Source of the DNA: Siderastrea siderea
Taxonomy: Eukaryota; Cnidaria; Anthozoa; Scleractinia; Rhizangiidae
NCBI GenBank assembly: GCA_964030785.1
Contig: OZ034968.1
Location: 65,449,399-65,513,398, forward strand
Length of the DNA: 64,000 bases
Direction: 5' to 3'
This document shows, piece after piece, positions 10,014 through 21,228 of this stretch; the stretch's first letter is position 1, and each line of letters starts with the position of its first letter. Made by a program: the position numbers and the translations under genes. The notes beneath the pieces were generated by a model, which had not been told where the DNA came from, searched no databases, and worked only from the letters and a program-made list of their open reading frames with translations.

Positions 10014-11893
10014 GCTTTTTATTCACGCTTTGACAATTTCAAAAGGTCTTTATTACGTTCGCACACCTTGCTTGGATGACACTTTAAATCTAAATAGAAA
10101 GGATTTCTTATCGGAGGCTTTAAAAAAGTTTGGTATTAAAAGCTTGCCATTGATGCGCTATTGTTTGTTAACCGTACGTAAGTGTAAACGGTGCCAGTTA
10201 AGTCAGCGGTGAGATAACGTTTATGGATTTTAACCAGAATTTGTAAAAGCCAGTTTGGTTAAACCGCAACGCACAAAAGAAAAGATCGTGAAGGAATTTT
10301 TCATATAGTCTATAGTGTCTTACGAAAATCAAGAACACGTTTTGTATCATCGTTTAAAATTCAGTAGAGAATGTCACTTTTGATTTCTTTCTATAATGTA
10401 TTTTGAACAGAAGCAAAACTCCAAACAGGAATATGTTATCGTACACTGCATATACACAAATGATAGCCTTCTTTATCTTTCATCTGAAGGTTCTCTAATT
10501 GTAGACACCCCACTGAGAGGAACTGAGTGCCAAGTGAAGCCCAGGAAAGGACGGCGCACAAAGCGCACGACTTTCGCACGAAGCAAAAGGTACCACACTG
10601 TAAGCCGTCACGTGACCGATTCAAAGTTATTTATTTGCTGTAAATCTCGAATTTTGGCACCTCTCTCCAAAATTCTTCAAGACATCAATAGCTTTATATC
10701 GTAACAACATTCCCGTCCTTTCCCTTATCAGAATCACAATTTTCGATCTCTGCACCACTGATCAAACCATCCGTGTGACGAACTGTTCGCGAATGCAAAT
10801 TTCTGATCTCTTTTCATTGGAAGACTTGCACAAAAGGCGCTCACGACAAAAATATCCCGTGTATGGGAGGTGTATTTGACAAATTACCAATTACCAAGTC
10901 GCACGTGAAGCGTGCAAAGTCACGTGACGGCTAACAGTATCGTACCTTTCGCTTCGCTTATTGCGTGTCAGGTGAAAATAATCAAGGACGCTTATTCTCA
11001 CTCAAAACGCTTCAAATCACCCCAAAAGGCCATTAAATGGCAATTAATACAACACAGAAACAAGGTGAACCATGTGTTATTGTGAATTATTTCGCATTTA
11101 TGGCAATTAAAGCGTATTTGTTGCATTTTTCCTACAAACTCTTATATTTTGCCGAGGTCATTAATATATGCAAAAAGGAACAGGCTCCTCTCAAAGTGAG
11201 CTTGGGAGACCTGTGACTGTACTACAGAACATTTCGTGGGTTAATCATGTTAGGCGCAAACAAGAATTCTGTCTACCAGGAACTAGCACCGGTTGCAAAT
11301 TACACGTCATGCGAAGATGAACACGATGTGAAAAAACACGGCGAAAATTGATCAGGACTATTGCAATCATTACAAGTGGACACCGTAAATGCAAACGATA
11401 TTAAACGTGTTATTGATTTTCTGATAACTATTCACATAATTATGACAACATGAAAATGAACATCTCAAAAACGCTATTGAAAGCCAGCCACTTCACAAGC
11501 TTTCCTCGCTAAGGAAGGAAAGAATAACTAAAATGAAAATTTCTTCTCGAGAAGAAAATTTCATAATTGTCATTGCATTTTCATAAAGAAAATAAAACTT
11601 TGCTTTCTGTACACTGGCAAAAGGTGTAACACTTAATCACCACACCAAGTTACAACTCATGATCAACTCAATTTGACCTCTCACTTACGCTCTTCATCCT
11701 CAACTAGTAGCTTAACAGCTCTCGGATCCCAGTCTTAAGTAGGTGTGCAAATTTTTCTTTCTAAAACGCTCTTACAGCCGTCACTCGAAGGGAATTTCAG
11801 GGGAACATGGTTCGGGTGAAAACGTCAGCTCCATTTCACATGTATATTTAAATGCGTGTTAACGTACTCGTTTTTCGTTGTATTATATAAAGA
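10014..11893. other. Intergenic containing an inverted repeat pair
   Basis: No gene is supported. The frame at 10396-10704 overlaps one arm of the inverted repeat described separately. Otherwise this is AT-rich sequence without recognisable features. Confidence 0.45.
10579..10957. repeat. Inverted repeat, about 38-bp arms, 300-bp spacer
   Basis: CGAAGCAAAAGGTAC...GCCGTCACGTGAC at 10579-10615 is matched by its reverse complement GTCACGTGACGGC...GTACCTTTCGCTTCG at 10919-10957. It is likely a MITE or element remnant. The E-box-like CACGTG sits at the inner side of each arm. No TSD was recognised. Confidence 0.65.
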
Positions 11894-13372
11894 CAACCCA
11901 TTCTTAGGCAAGATTTCCGCACAGCCCCATACTTCATTATGCATACAGCTCTTTGTTTAAAGAAAACAAAAGCGCGTATTTCTAATGCGCATTTCTAATG
12001 ACTCCTTTTGTTCAACAAAGTTTATATTTTTTTTCTAAGTCCATATGGGCTTAGACAAAATTTACGGATTTCGGGTCAAAAATACGGAAAATCGAGCAAT
12101 TTTTTAACAATTTGTGCACTTTTCCCGTGTTTTTAAATCCGTCTCGAGTGTAAATTGTTAGAAAAAAAGCGGATTTAAGTCGTAAGGTTAGCAATAAATG
12201 AGGTTATGGACAGCGCGTATTTTGTTAACGTAAACCACATAACATTTTAAAAATAAAAGGTTTTCTTACCCTTCTTGTGTCTTTTGTCGTTTATTTTTTT
12301 TATTTCATTTACTTATTTCTTTATTTTTGCTTTCCTTGTTAAAATGGAGACAATGCTTGTGAAGGAGGAATTTTTCGTATTTTATTCTTGCTTTCCCTGT
12401 TGAAATGTAGCGTGGCCGAATTACGAACGCTGCATAAAGTGGTACTCCGGGAACTGAGCCATTTATGCGTCCTTGCGGACCTCACAAAGGGCGACGATAG
12501 GCTTGATAATGTTGCCAAAAGGATGCTTGTTATAATGCTGATGCTACATCCACTCCTATAGGTAGCTTTCGTAGAGTTCTTTGGACGTTCCTGTGCGGGG
12601 CAAACCTCGGTGCCCAAGTCTGCGAAGTTTAAGCTGTACTAGTTCACTGTGGGATGAATATAGCCCTCATTTTGTAGGTAATCATAAGCTTTCCACTTGG
12701 CGCCCATCACGCGTGTTCCTGGCAAGATGTGTGCGCGTATGATGGGCAAAAAGTGTATCTTTATCACTGCGCTCTACCGGAACAAGGAAGCAAGCCTTCA
12801 TTTCACGGCCGCCGAAGAATGGATCGAGCAGAAGAGTGCAATGCTTGTCCTTTTTGTTCAATTGAGAACCAATGGGTGGACAAAAATAAGTCATTTTTTC
12901 GTGCAGTGAGCTCTCTTTGTAATAGAAGTAATTCAGATGTAAATTTCGTTGAATTTTAATAATGTTGATTGGTAGCTAAACATAAAAATAATTTATCGCC
13001 GAGAAAATGTCAACAAATCACCGTGGTGTAGTGGTATAGTAGATGGACAGCTAATCCAAAGATAAGATGAAGAGTGAGAGTTCGAGGCAAGCCGAGGGTA
13101 AATCCAAAGGAAAAAAGAAGAAAAAAACTGGTAAGGGACTGGGTAAGAGAAAAATAGAAGAAAAGAGGAGGAACGGAAAAGAAGGAGTGAGAGAAGAGAG
13201 AAAAAAAGGCAGACGCAAATAAATCCATTTTTATTGAAAAAGTAAGTAGTAATTATCAATGTATATATTCAAAGGGCCATTGTCTTAAAAAACAATAGAG
13301 CGCATGCATAATTAATTTATTCTGCATGCATAATAAAGTATGGGGCTGTGCGGAAATCTTTCCCATTCTTAC
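11894..13372. repeat. Inverted repeat pair, possible 1.5-kb element
   Basis: Left arm 11894-11949 (CCCATTCTTA then GATTTCCGCACAGCCCCATA) and right arm 13322-13372 carry the same sequence in opposite orientation, with about 85-90% visible identity. They may be the terminal repeats of a 1.48-kb non-autonomous element, though no target duplication was found. The interior has short unrecognised frames at 12400-12910 with no clear motif. Confidence 0.5.
13016..13095 (+). repeat. tRNA-like pol III promoter remnant (SINE head?)
   Basis: TGGTGTAGTGG fits an A box. AGTTCGAGGCA, about 50 bp downstream, resembles a B box (GGTTCGANNCC). The cloverleaf is poor, so this is more likely a decayed SINE head than a tRNA. 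A purine-rich tract follows. Confidence 0.35.
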
Positions 13373-13444
13373 CTTAGACAGCAACCTTTTTTCCAGTAAT
13401 ACAAGGCCAAAAAGGTCTTGAGCTATGACTTCTACTATCTTCGT

Positions 13445-13536
13445 AAAGAGATAAAGGAAAACCATGCGTTTATGCAAATTACTCGTAATTGCAAAGAGAT
13501 AAAGGCAAACTATGCGCTTATGCAAATTACTCGTAC
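13445..13536. repeat. Two-copy tandem duplication, 48-bp unit
   Basis: AAAGAGATAAAGG...TATGCAAATTACTCGTA occurs twice in a row with a few mismatches (13445 and 13493). The octamer ATGCAAAT is present in each copy. No coding role is suggested. Confidence 0.7.
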
Positions 13537-13560
13537 TATTTGAAAAACGAGGGCGATCGA

Positions 13561-13646
13561 GTGTTTCATTGGGTTTCCAAACACGAGTAAACAGATGAAA
13601 GCACGAGGCTACAGGTTTTCGATGGTTTGGAAACCCAATGAAACAC
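13561..13646. repeat. Inverted repeat, perfect 22-bp arms
   Basis: GTGTTTCATTGGGTTTCCAAAC at 13561 and its reverse complement at 13625-13646 flank about 42 bp. This is a compact foldback of the kind left by small DNA transposons. Confidence 0.75.
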
Positions 13647-13782
13647 GAAGCTGAGTTTTTAAAATTACTTGTCCAACAACTACAATTACAAAATTGTCTG
13701 TGTAATTAGCGGTGCCTATTCAGACAGTTCTTTGTTTGTTATATTTGTTACATTGGAATTCGATCTTGTAACCTATTGGCTA

Positions 13783-14183
13783 TAGGCTCAGTCTCCAGCC
13801 GTGAGTGTCTCGATGCGCCCGCGATTCTTGCCACCTTCACAGCTGGGCGCACGGGTTTGGTTATTGTTTAGACTGACCAATCAGAGACAAGCCCCCTGAA
13901 ATTTGCGGGGCAGAATGCGTGGCATAATTTAGCGAGATTTCGTCTTTCTCTTGAAATTTCACACATTTAGGAGGACGTTTCAGGCATACTTTTCGCATTT
14001 CGCTTTTTTTCAAAACGATAAAAAAAAACAGATAAAATTTAAACAAATGACGTGTGGATTGTCTGCATAATTATTAAAATTGTAATGACGTCACGGACAT
14101 GCAATCAAACCCGTGCACCCAACCGTGAAGGTGGCGATGAATCGCGGGCGCATCGAGACACTCACGGCTGGAGACTGAGCCTA
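13783..14183. mobile_element. 401-bp MITE with 80-bp inverted arms and 9-bp TSD
   Basis: The ends TAGGCTCAGTCTCCAGCC and GGCTGGAGACTGAGCCTA are perfect inverted repeats. The arms run for about 80 bp with few differences. Both sides carry the 9-bp direct repeat TATTGGCTA (13774-13782 and 14184-14192). A 9-bp duplication is typical of Mutator-like elements and also possible for Merlin. No protein is encoded. Confidence 0.9.
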
Positions 14184-14339
14184 TATTGGCTACTGAGGTT
14201 ATCCATTTGTTGGCTTTTTCACGGCTATCTGGCATCCACTTGTTAGGCTTTTGTTTTTTGCAACTGTCTGTAATCATTATTGATTGTGTATCTCCCGCTT
14301 CGTGGTCGTTTGATTGCGGCGAAGTACTTTGCTTCGCCA

Positions 14340-14902
14340 TGGCTCATAGGTTCAGACCAGCAAAGACAAAGCAAGAAGAAGAACTTTGCATAGAAAGGGC
14401 CGTATCAAAGTCGACCCTTTACAAATACACATGGGCAGCTTCAATTTTTTTGGAATGGCAAGGAGTGCGGCCGTTAAAAGTACCAACGTTGGAACAACGT
14501 GGCTTGTTTAAGGATTTAATCTTTAATAAGATCTTCACAAAGTCCAGTCCTTGGATGTGTCTTTGGCTTTATCTCGGTGTAAGAACCTGTGAAACTCACG
14601 GATGACGTAAAATAAAGGAAACAAAATATTTTAAACAATAGCGTACAGCATAACAATAGGTAAAAAACAAAGAAAATCTTGTCAGGTTCTTACACCGAGG
14701 TAAACTCGTGCCTTTAGTTGAGATGGATGCTTTAAGCCTAAACTACTGGATGACGAAATTTGTTCAAGAAGTGACAAAGCCGTCCAAGGAGAAATATCCT
14801 CCGAAGACCCTGTATCAGATTGTGTGCGATATACGTCGTTACCTGAGCGGAAAAGAGCCTCGGCGCCCAAGAATTGAATCCTTTGGATCCAACAGACAAA
14901 AG
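14340..14902 (+). pseudogene. DUF3504/KCTD1-type gene fragment (Crypton-derived family), broken
   Basis: The block starting MAHRFRPAKTKQEEE and containing KSTLYKYTWAASIFLEWQ, and the second block MDALSLNYWMTKFVQEV with YPPKTLYQIVCDIRRYL, match the N-terminal part of the Crypton-derived family that includes the DUF3504-containing proteins. This is my recognition of the pattern, not a search result. Between the blocks sits an inserted inverted-repeat element (14573-14699), and the sequence just before it no longer reads like the family. After RYLSG the frame shifts, because ELNPLDPTDK appears in another frame before a possible donor at 14902 (AG|GTGCAG). Later exons carrying the recombinase-like domain were not found. 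It is probably a non-functional fragment. Confidence 0.5.
14573..14699. mobile_element. 127-bp inverted-repeat element inside the DUF3504-like fragment
   Basis: CTCGGTGTAAGAACCTG at 14573-14589 and its exact reverse complement at 14683-14699 form 17-bp terminal repeats. The AT-rich middle is noncoding. It separates two blocks of the surrounding gene fragment, so it looks like an insertion, although no clean TSD is visible. Confidence 0.65.
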
Positions 14903-15102
14903 GTGCAGTTCTGTTTCGCAGTTAATTGTTTAAGATATTGATTGAAATAGTAGTTTGGATAGGTATTTATGGTTGTTTCCTTCCTTCACTGATTTTGTAT
15001 CTTTCGCCGCGCCCTTGACGCTGAGAAGAAGAATTGTTATTAGTAAAAGCTATTTTGTTAACGTTGTTGTTGTGTTGGTTTTCGAATATGTAAAGAAAGA
15101 AA

Positions 15103-15145
15103 CATTTTCCACATGTGTTTCAAATCTGTTGAAACACATGTAGTT
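15103..15145. repeat. Hairpin around TGTTTCA/TGAAACA
   Basis: TTTTCCACATGTGTTTCA and TGAAACACATGTAGTTTTCC face each other across a seven-base loop. It is a small imperfect foldback. Confidence 0.6.
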
Positions 15146-15313
15146 TTCCGGATTGGTTTTCTAAACTCATCCACCTGACCAGAAAAGAGTGTTCTGGTTG
15201 GCTAATAACAACTTGAATAATTAATGAGTTTGAGATGGTTAGATACACCCTCAAAATGGCCAATGGGAAGCCGATAAACTCTCATGTGAGTCGCCAGATG
15301 CTTCTAATTTATA

Positions 15314-15446
15314 CCATGGATCAGCTTAGTACCCAGGCGTTCTCCTCCCGCTCATTGGACTCGACTTGCCATTCGGTGACGTCACGAAATTTCGCGCCAA
15401 GCCGTGTGAACGAGAAGAGAACGCCTGGGTACTAGGCTGACCATGG
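15314..15446. mobile_element. 133-bp MITE, CCATGG...TAGTACCCAGGCG ends
   Basis: Arms CCATGGATCAGC..TAGTACCCAGGCGTTCTC and the inverted right side GAGAACGCCTGGGTACTAGGCTGACCATGG match nearly throughout. It is noncoding and has GC-rich ends in an AT-rich region. Confidence 0.75.
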
Positions 15447-15488
15447 ATGAGTGGTCTGGAAGAAGCAATAGTGTGTGTCACAGCAATG

Positions 15489-15669
15489 GACCTTTTCACC
15501 AATACAGCAGCCATATTGATTTTGCCCCCTGGGTATCCCATAGTACTCATTGAATTTTATTTATGCCTTTTAGTGATAATGCAGCATTATCACAATAATA
15601 GAAACAATCCAGTATTATGGGATGCCCAGGTGGCAAAATCAATATGGCTGCTGTATCGGTAAAAAGGTC
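15489..15669. mobile_element. 181-bp MITE with about 58-bp terminal inverted repeats
   Basis: GACCTTTTCACCAATACAGC and the following 38 bp on the left are mirrored on the right, ending GCTGTATCGGTAAAAAGGTC. The centre is a short AT-rich palindrome-like stretch (GATAATGCAGCATTATC). It lies only 42 bp from the preceding MITE. Confidence 0.8.
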
Positions 15670-17662
15670 TATTGGTGACGTCATTTGGTTTCCAGAAATG
15701 AAAAGTGCTTGGACTGTTTATTTAGTTTTCATTCAACAGATCAGTTCCAAACTTGGCAGGATTTTCCTTTGTAGTTTGCTTTCATGTGGTGTTGGTCAGT
15801 TTACCACAGTGTTTAACAAAATAATTTTCAACGACGATTTTTAAACTGGTGTGATAAAATTAGTCAAAAAAAGGTTCGGGACGTCTTTAACGCAGAGTTT
15901 TTGCGGCAACATGTTGCAATGTTCCAATTAAAAGGAAGCTTTCAAAGAAAGTTAAAAATCTTGCAACCTTTTTCTATAACAAAAAACATTAATATGACAA
16001 ATTATTTTAACACTAAATTTTCATACTGCATCAGATGTCGTGCGGATAAAGGTTAACAAGGACCAGGAAACCACGGTGAATGAAAAATAAATAAATAAAT
16101 AAATACATAAATGACAAACATAAACAAAATAAATTTAAAAAGCTAGTGTAACGTCGCCATAAGTGTACTTTTTACTGAGAAATGCCTTACTAGAAAAACA
16201 AATCATCACATCACAAAATTTACCATACGTTGCGGCTACTGTACATACTTGTTTATGAACCATTTACATAAATGTTGTGTATAGAAATATCTATAGGTTC
16301 CCGCGCAAAATATATCAGTCTTGTTTTCACTCTAACAGTCAACGTTGTCACAAAATTGATCTTCGTCAATAGCAGAATTTGCTCCCGTAGTTATTTATAT
16401 GATTTATCAAGGACATTTTAGTAGCCAAACCTCTCCGGAGCCATTGTTTGAAAAAAAAAAAACAAAAAAAACAGGGAGTCATTTGAATGGCGGGTGGTAA
16501 CTCGAGACTGATATTTAGAGGAGTACTGCGCATGCACCAAGAAAGTAACTCACACAGTACAATATATTTAAAAGATATTCGAAATGACGTGAAAGAAAAG
16601 AAACAAGCAAAACAGTGAATCTTGTGAGTTTCGAAAAAGGCTGATATATATGGAGGGGTACTGCATCAGTAATGTAACTATAATATGCAATAGAATATGT
16701 TTAAAAATATTTTAGGAATAAAACCTGAATCAGGTTACCCTATTCAGCTGGGGTGGAGGGGGAAACGGGCAAAGTGCCCGCACTGACATTGAAAACTTAT
16801 AACTTTTTTAATATGCGAGCAAAAAAAAATAATCTGGGAACCATTTCATTGGATTGCAGTCATTGTTCAATCATATTTTGGTAGGTAATATTCCTTCTGG
16901 ATTTGAAATTTTCGTGTTTTAAATGAAAACGTTTAACTTTATTGTGCTAGTTTGTAGATTTTTAGATCGTTTAAGTGTTCTTAAATTGGTTTTAATAACG
17001 TTTTTGCCAATTTTAGTGGTTTGGGAGATTTTGGGAAGATCAAGATATCCAAGATGACGGATACAAGATGGCCGCCGTTTGGAAATTATGCCCTAATTCC
17101 CAGGTCATGTGACATTATCATGTCCTGTTATCAGTCCTTAAAAAAAATTGTGGACGCAGTATGTACTCTGATAGCCTGCTTAGCAGTCCTTTCCGTTTCC
17201 TTTTAGCCAAGTGGGAGAAGCGTAAACGACTGCTACGTAGGCAAGCTCTCTGAAGTTTCGTTGCTTTCATACTTTCGGAGTTAAGGAGGGCTCCCCTCCC
17301 CCTCCACCGGTTCAGTATTTCTAGGAAAGCCGACGCTGAATAGGGTTAAGCATACGGTTAGAGCAGTTTTCACTTGACTGTCGAAAGTAATTCGCGTTTT
17401 GCTTTGGTTTTGCTTTACTTCGCTCTCTGATTGGTGAAAAAAACTCGCGCCACTTTCTCGACCAATCACTAGTAAAACTCAAACCACTCGCAACCTGCTC
17501 GCATGCGTTTTCCCGCGCTTGGCGCCTGTCACATGTAATTGCTTCGAGTTCTGATTGGTTCATTGGGTAATTTGTGTTTGTTGTGATTGGCTGGGGTAAT
17601 TACTTTGGTTTTGGTTTTACGACACTCATTTGAAAACCGCTCTAAAAAGTGCGACATTATTC
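15670..17662. other. Intergenic, no gene seen
   Basis: AT-rich sequence with an (AAAT)n run near 16083-16113 and a poly-A tract at about 16450. No supported coding region lies here. The part beyond 17,300 holds short opposite-strand frames downstream of the GT31 gene that look fortuitous. Confidence 0.5.
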
Positions 17663-19388
17663 TCAGTGACTTTCACGACCGACATACATTTTTCTTTGAA
17701 CATTCCACGTGGGATTATCTTTGCATGGTCTCGGTTCAAACCGCCATTCAGAATTAAACACACGGGGATCGAACCGTGTAAACAGACATAAACTTGAAAA
17801 TTTAGGTATGGGTTGAGCATTTTTTATGCCATCATTAGCATTCAGCCCCAAATACCGCATCTTATCAACATACGCACCGTGTACCCCTAAATACGAGTCA
17901 CAGACATTTTTGATGTTATCAAAGGAGCGAGTAAAAGAAGCTGGAGGACTATCGTGCAACCTGGTATCGTGGAAAAAGACTTTTTTAGAAATGTTATCTA
18001 ACCACAAACCTATCTGTTGGTAAGCGTGTGGATGACAAAGCATCGTGCTTTCGTTTTGTGCCAAAAATCCAAAAATTTATTGATGATATCTTTAGAGAAT
18101 ATCATAAAAGCTTCATCCATCCAAGTTATTCCAGCTTCGCAGTGAAAGTGTTCCCAGATAAGGTTTTTCTTCGGACGCCTTGGAAGCTCAAATAGAAGCC
18201 TCTTTAAGCACAGGAAATAATCATCGTCTATTCTGAGAAGATACCGAAAATCAAATTTAACCATGGCCCATTTAATATGGTACAGGAAGCGAAATCCGAA
18301 CTCTCGGCCTCCAAGAAGTGGTTGGAGCTCTATATCCTTGTATCTGTTTCTTTCTTGCCTTGTAAGGCTACGCTGAACATGGTCTTGAATCAATCCATCG
18401 GTGATGAAAACACACTTGACCTGTTTAATGAGGACAAAAATGACGTTACCCTTTTGCGTTTATGTGCAGTGTTAAGCAGTAATTAGCCATTCAGAATTCG
18501 TGGGAAATGTTGCAAAAGGTACCTGAGACACGCGACATATGTCCATATTGGTCGCAGATTATTGTTTTACAAGTGTTTCCGGACAGTTCAGAGTTCAGAA
18601 AACAAAATAAAAAGCTTACCCAAATGTTTGACTAACAGTAATCACAAATTAAAAGCGTGCATTCGCATTTCTGATGCTTTTCAACAACAAATTCGTATTA
18701 GAGAGGACGGTTAAAAACAAGATGTAAACAGCAGTACGGTGCGTAGCCTATATCTCCTTAATAGGAGACGTCTCCCCCAGCACGCAGACTATACGGTGTG
18801 AGGGAGCCAACATTTTGCGGCTACGTTTTTGGCCGCATGAAAACGTAGACTTTTGACAACGTATTAGGGCAGTGTAAGGGGTTTGAGTTCTCTCTAGTGG
18901 ATGTTTTGCGCCTACTAGCTTACCTGGCCCCCAGTACAGTGTTTCCACCATGTGTCCCTTATTGCCTGCCGTCTGTCAGATCTTTGTGGTGCAGTGCTAA
19001 CAATAATTAACAGCAGAACGTTTTCCTTATTATTTCCCATGTCTTTGAAATCAATAAGTGGAAGGGAAGTTTCGTTAGCTATATTTTCCTGTTCAGAATG
19101 GATGGTTGTTGTTGTTGTTGTCTTTGTTGTTGTTTTAGTTTTTGTTGTTGTTGTTGTTGTTGCTGTTTTTGTTGCTGACTCTGTTGTTATTGTTGTTGGG
19201 ACTGGTGCTACTGCTTCTATTAATGTTGCTGCTATGAAACTGTTTTGGCTTGCATTTAAGAGGCTTTCTTCTTGCAGCGCGCTTCTCCAAGGTAGAAAAT
19301 GAATGTAAGCTACCAATACCATTATGCAAGGAAACGCGAAAATAAACATCCAATAAGTCAGAATCTTTGGTGACCATCTGCTCTTCAT
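17663..19388 (-). CDS. GT31 beta-1,3-galactosyltransferase-like gene, two exons, frame broken by 8-bp duplication
   Basis: Exon 1 (19388-18924, 155 codons) encodes a short cytoplasmic tail, a signal anchor (about residues 10-31), a Thr-rich stem encoded by ACA-type repeats, and the GT31 opening block VLLLIIVSTAPQRSDRRQAI followed by RDTWW. It ends at a consensus donor (CAG|GTAAGC). Exon 2 starts at 18420 after CAG with VKCVFITDG and is in phase. It carries the metal-binding LRIDDDYF and the EHFHCEAGITW block, then the C-terminal block with HAYQQIGLWLDN and FFHDTRLH. Such Golgi enzymes add galactose or GlcNAc in beta-1,3 linkage. In exon 2 the octamer CCAAAAAT is present twice in tandem (18061-18076, plus strand), which shifts the frame and would truncate the protein about ten residues later at TLTNR. 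The acidic pair usual in the C-terminal EDV motif seems replaced by QQ. It may be a null allele or a recent pseudogene. Confidence 0.8.
18061..18076. repeat. 8-bp tandem duplication breaking the GT31 frame
   Basis: CCAAAAATCCAAAAAT is two copies of the same octamer on the plus strand. With only one copy, the frame of the upstream catalytic block runs straight into the downstream C-terminal block. It may come from replication slippage or be the footprint of an excised transposon with an 8-bp TSD. Confidence 0.85.
19096..19180. repeat. (TTG)n microsatellite within the GT31 coding exon
   Basis: TTG/GTT repeats on the plus strand read as Thr-rich codons (ACA, ACC, ACT) on the minus strand. They encode the flexible stem of the glycosyltransferase, so stem length may vary between alleles. 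Confidence 0.85.
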
Positions 19389-21148
19389 GGCAAGTCTATA
19401 AGCCTATAAACTGAAAAAGTGAACGTTTTTTAAAGACACTGTTTCGACCAGCTTTATATGGAGAAGATTTTAGTCACTTTCCCGCAGGCCTCTCACAGGA
19501 TGATCCTAGCTAGAAAGAAAGAAAAACAAATTCTTTATCAGTTGAAGCAATCATTCTTCTCTAATTCGGCCCAAATGTATTTAGTGTATTACACATACTT
19601 GCTATATACATGTATATTAGTCTAGCATTCGCGAAAAAAACGTAAACTTGAAACGTTATTATAGTCAAATTTGCTGTGACTTTAAAGAAGAGAAGTTATA
19701 ATGGAGGAAAGGGAACAACCTCAAATCGGACCACTCAGGAAACAACGTCTCACCGGAACAATGAGGACCGAAACCCACCAATCACAGCCGACCATCGTGA
19801 TACAAATGGTGGCGCGTAACCTGTCGACCTCATCGTAAGCAGTAAGCAGTAAGCAGTAAGCAGTCGTCATGTCGCTTTCTAAAACTCAAACGATTCGGTC
19901 GTGAGACAAACGATTATACACTTTGTTACTGTTTTTGTTGTTGTTGTTGTTGTGGTTGTTGTTGTTGTTGTTTTTACGTAATCTGAGCTTTTTAAAAGAT
20001 CCCCCTGGGTAGGCTACTTACCCTTTTTGTACACGAACAACTTTCGCCAAATTCAAGATGAATAGGAGTATGCTGGGTTACTGAAAGCTTTTGTTCAAGA
20101 TTAAAATAATGCTCTAATGTGTCTTATTTTGGCGTCGGTTTTACTCCACTTATTTTCTCCCAATCATTAAAAGTTCGCGAAAATTGAATCGGTGGGAATT
20201 GATCCACCCATGAAAATTGTAAAGGTACTGCTCGCATGCTAGACACAAATGTTATAGGGTCGTTGTTATTCTCAGGTTATTCCACATACATTATAATCAA
20301 GACTTAGGTCGTGCAATTAAATCCTAGAAATCCTTGCATTATTTAGGGCAAAGAAAACTGTGTTTTATTGTTTTTCAGAGTGCAGAAAAAATGCAGAAAT
20401 TTTCGGTACTTAGCAGACTAAGTGTAAGAACGTAGACAAACGATTTCGTAAACAAAAAGAAAAGAAAACACTAAGTGAAGAAATAATTTGAAACCTTTGG
20501 AAACTCAAGCTTCGCTTTAGTTTAAATTCTGTATCGTATAGGATGTAAAGAGTCCGAAACTTTGCATGATTGTGTTGTCATAAGCACCAGCTTCGGACAT
20601 TGAGACCTAGTGCTTTCTACGTTTATCTCGTGTCATGATCAAATATTTCAGTGCGAAGGTGATTAAATAGCACTCTTTGCGTTGTCGGTTGCTTCCAACC
20701 CAAATTTTGCTGGCAAAGTGCTTCCTGAGAGCCTCAAGTGCGCTTAAGATACGCAGAGAAATTTTTTAAAATGGCCAAAATAACTGGTTACTTTCTATGG
20801 AGTTCTTATCACTCCAAAAAGGATCGACGTATTTACTGTGGTAGTGGAGTTAAGTTAACTCCATAAAAAGGTAAATAGCAAGAATAACTTTATTTAACTT
20901 CAGAGGCTAAATTGACCCACAAAATAGATTATTTTATATCTAAAATTTAACTCTAGTTTTGGAGTTTAAATCTATAGCTCTTTGGAAATTACTACGCACT
21001 TAACTAGTAACGTTCATTCTAATCAGTACTGCTTTCTTTATTTTATGACCAAGAGCCAACATTCCAGTTGACAAATAACAAGCTATTACTATTCCTTCCA
21101 ACAAACGTAATAATGAACCCATAAGGGAGAAATATTAATGAAACCTTC
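19389..21148. other. Intergenic with two microsatellites
   Basis: (GTAAGCA)n lies at 19835-19864 and (TTG)n at 19936-19971. Otherwise AT-rich DNA without a supported gene. The first few hundred bases include the upstream region of the GT31 gene, but no clear promoter motif was seen. Confidence 0.5.
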
Positions 21149-21228
21149 GATCCCGACGGTATTCGACCGTACGACCTCTGGAACAGATCACCCATAATGA
21201 CTGCTCTACCAATTAAGCCACAAGGACA
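21149..21228 (-). tRNA. tRNA-like sequence or tRNA pseudogene
   Basis: On the minus strand GTCCTTGTGGCTTAATTGG then TAGAGC forms an A box and D arm. ACGGTCGAATACCGT gives a T arm with B-box-like GGTCGAATACC. The anticodon arm pairs only with a bulge, leaving an apparent ATG anticodon. The acceptor stem does not close well. It is most likely a pseudogene or SINE head. Confidence 0.4.

Noticed and set aside
12339..12960. Possible coding fragment on either strand
   Set aside because: Some stretches look protein-like (LRTLHKVVLRELSHLCVL) but frames are short, overlap on both strands and match no family I recognise.
18952..19302. 116-codon plus-strand frame rich in valine
   Set aside because: Exact shadow of the Thr-rich stem of the GT31 exon on the other strand; the residues come from the TTG microsatellite.
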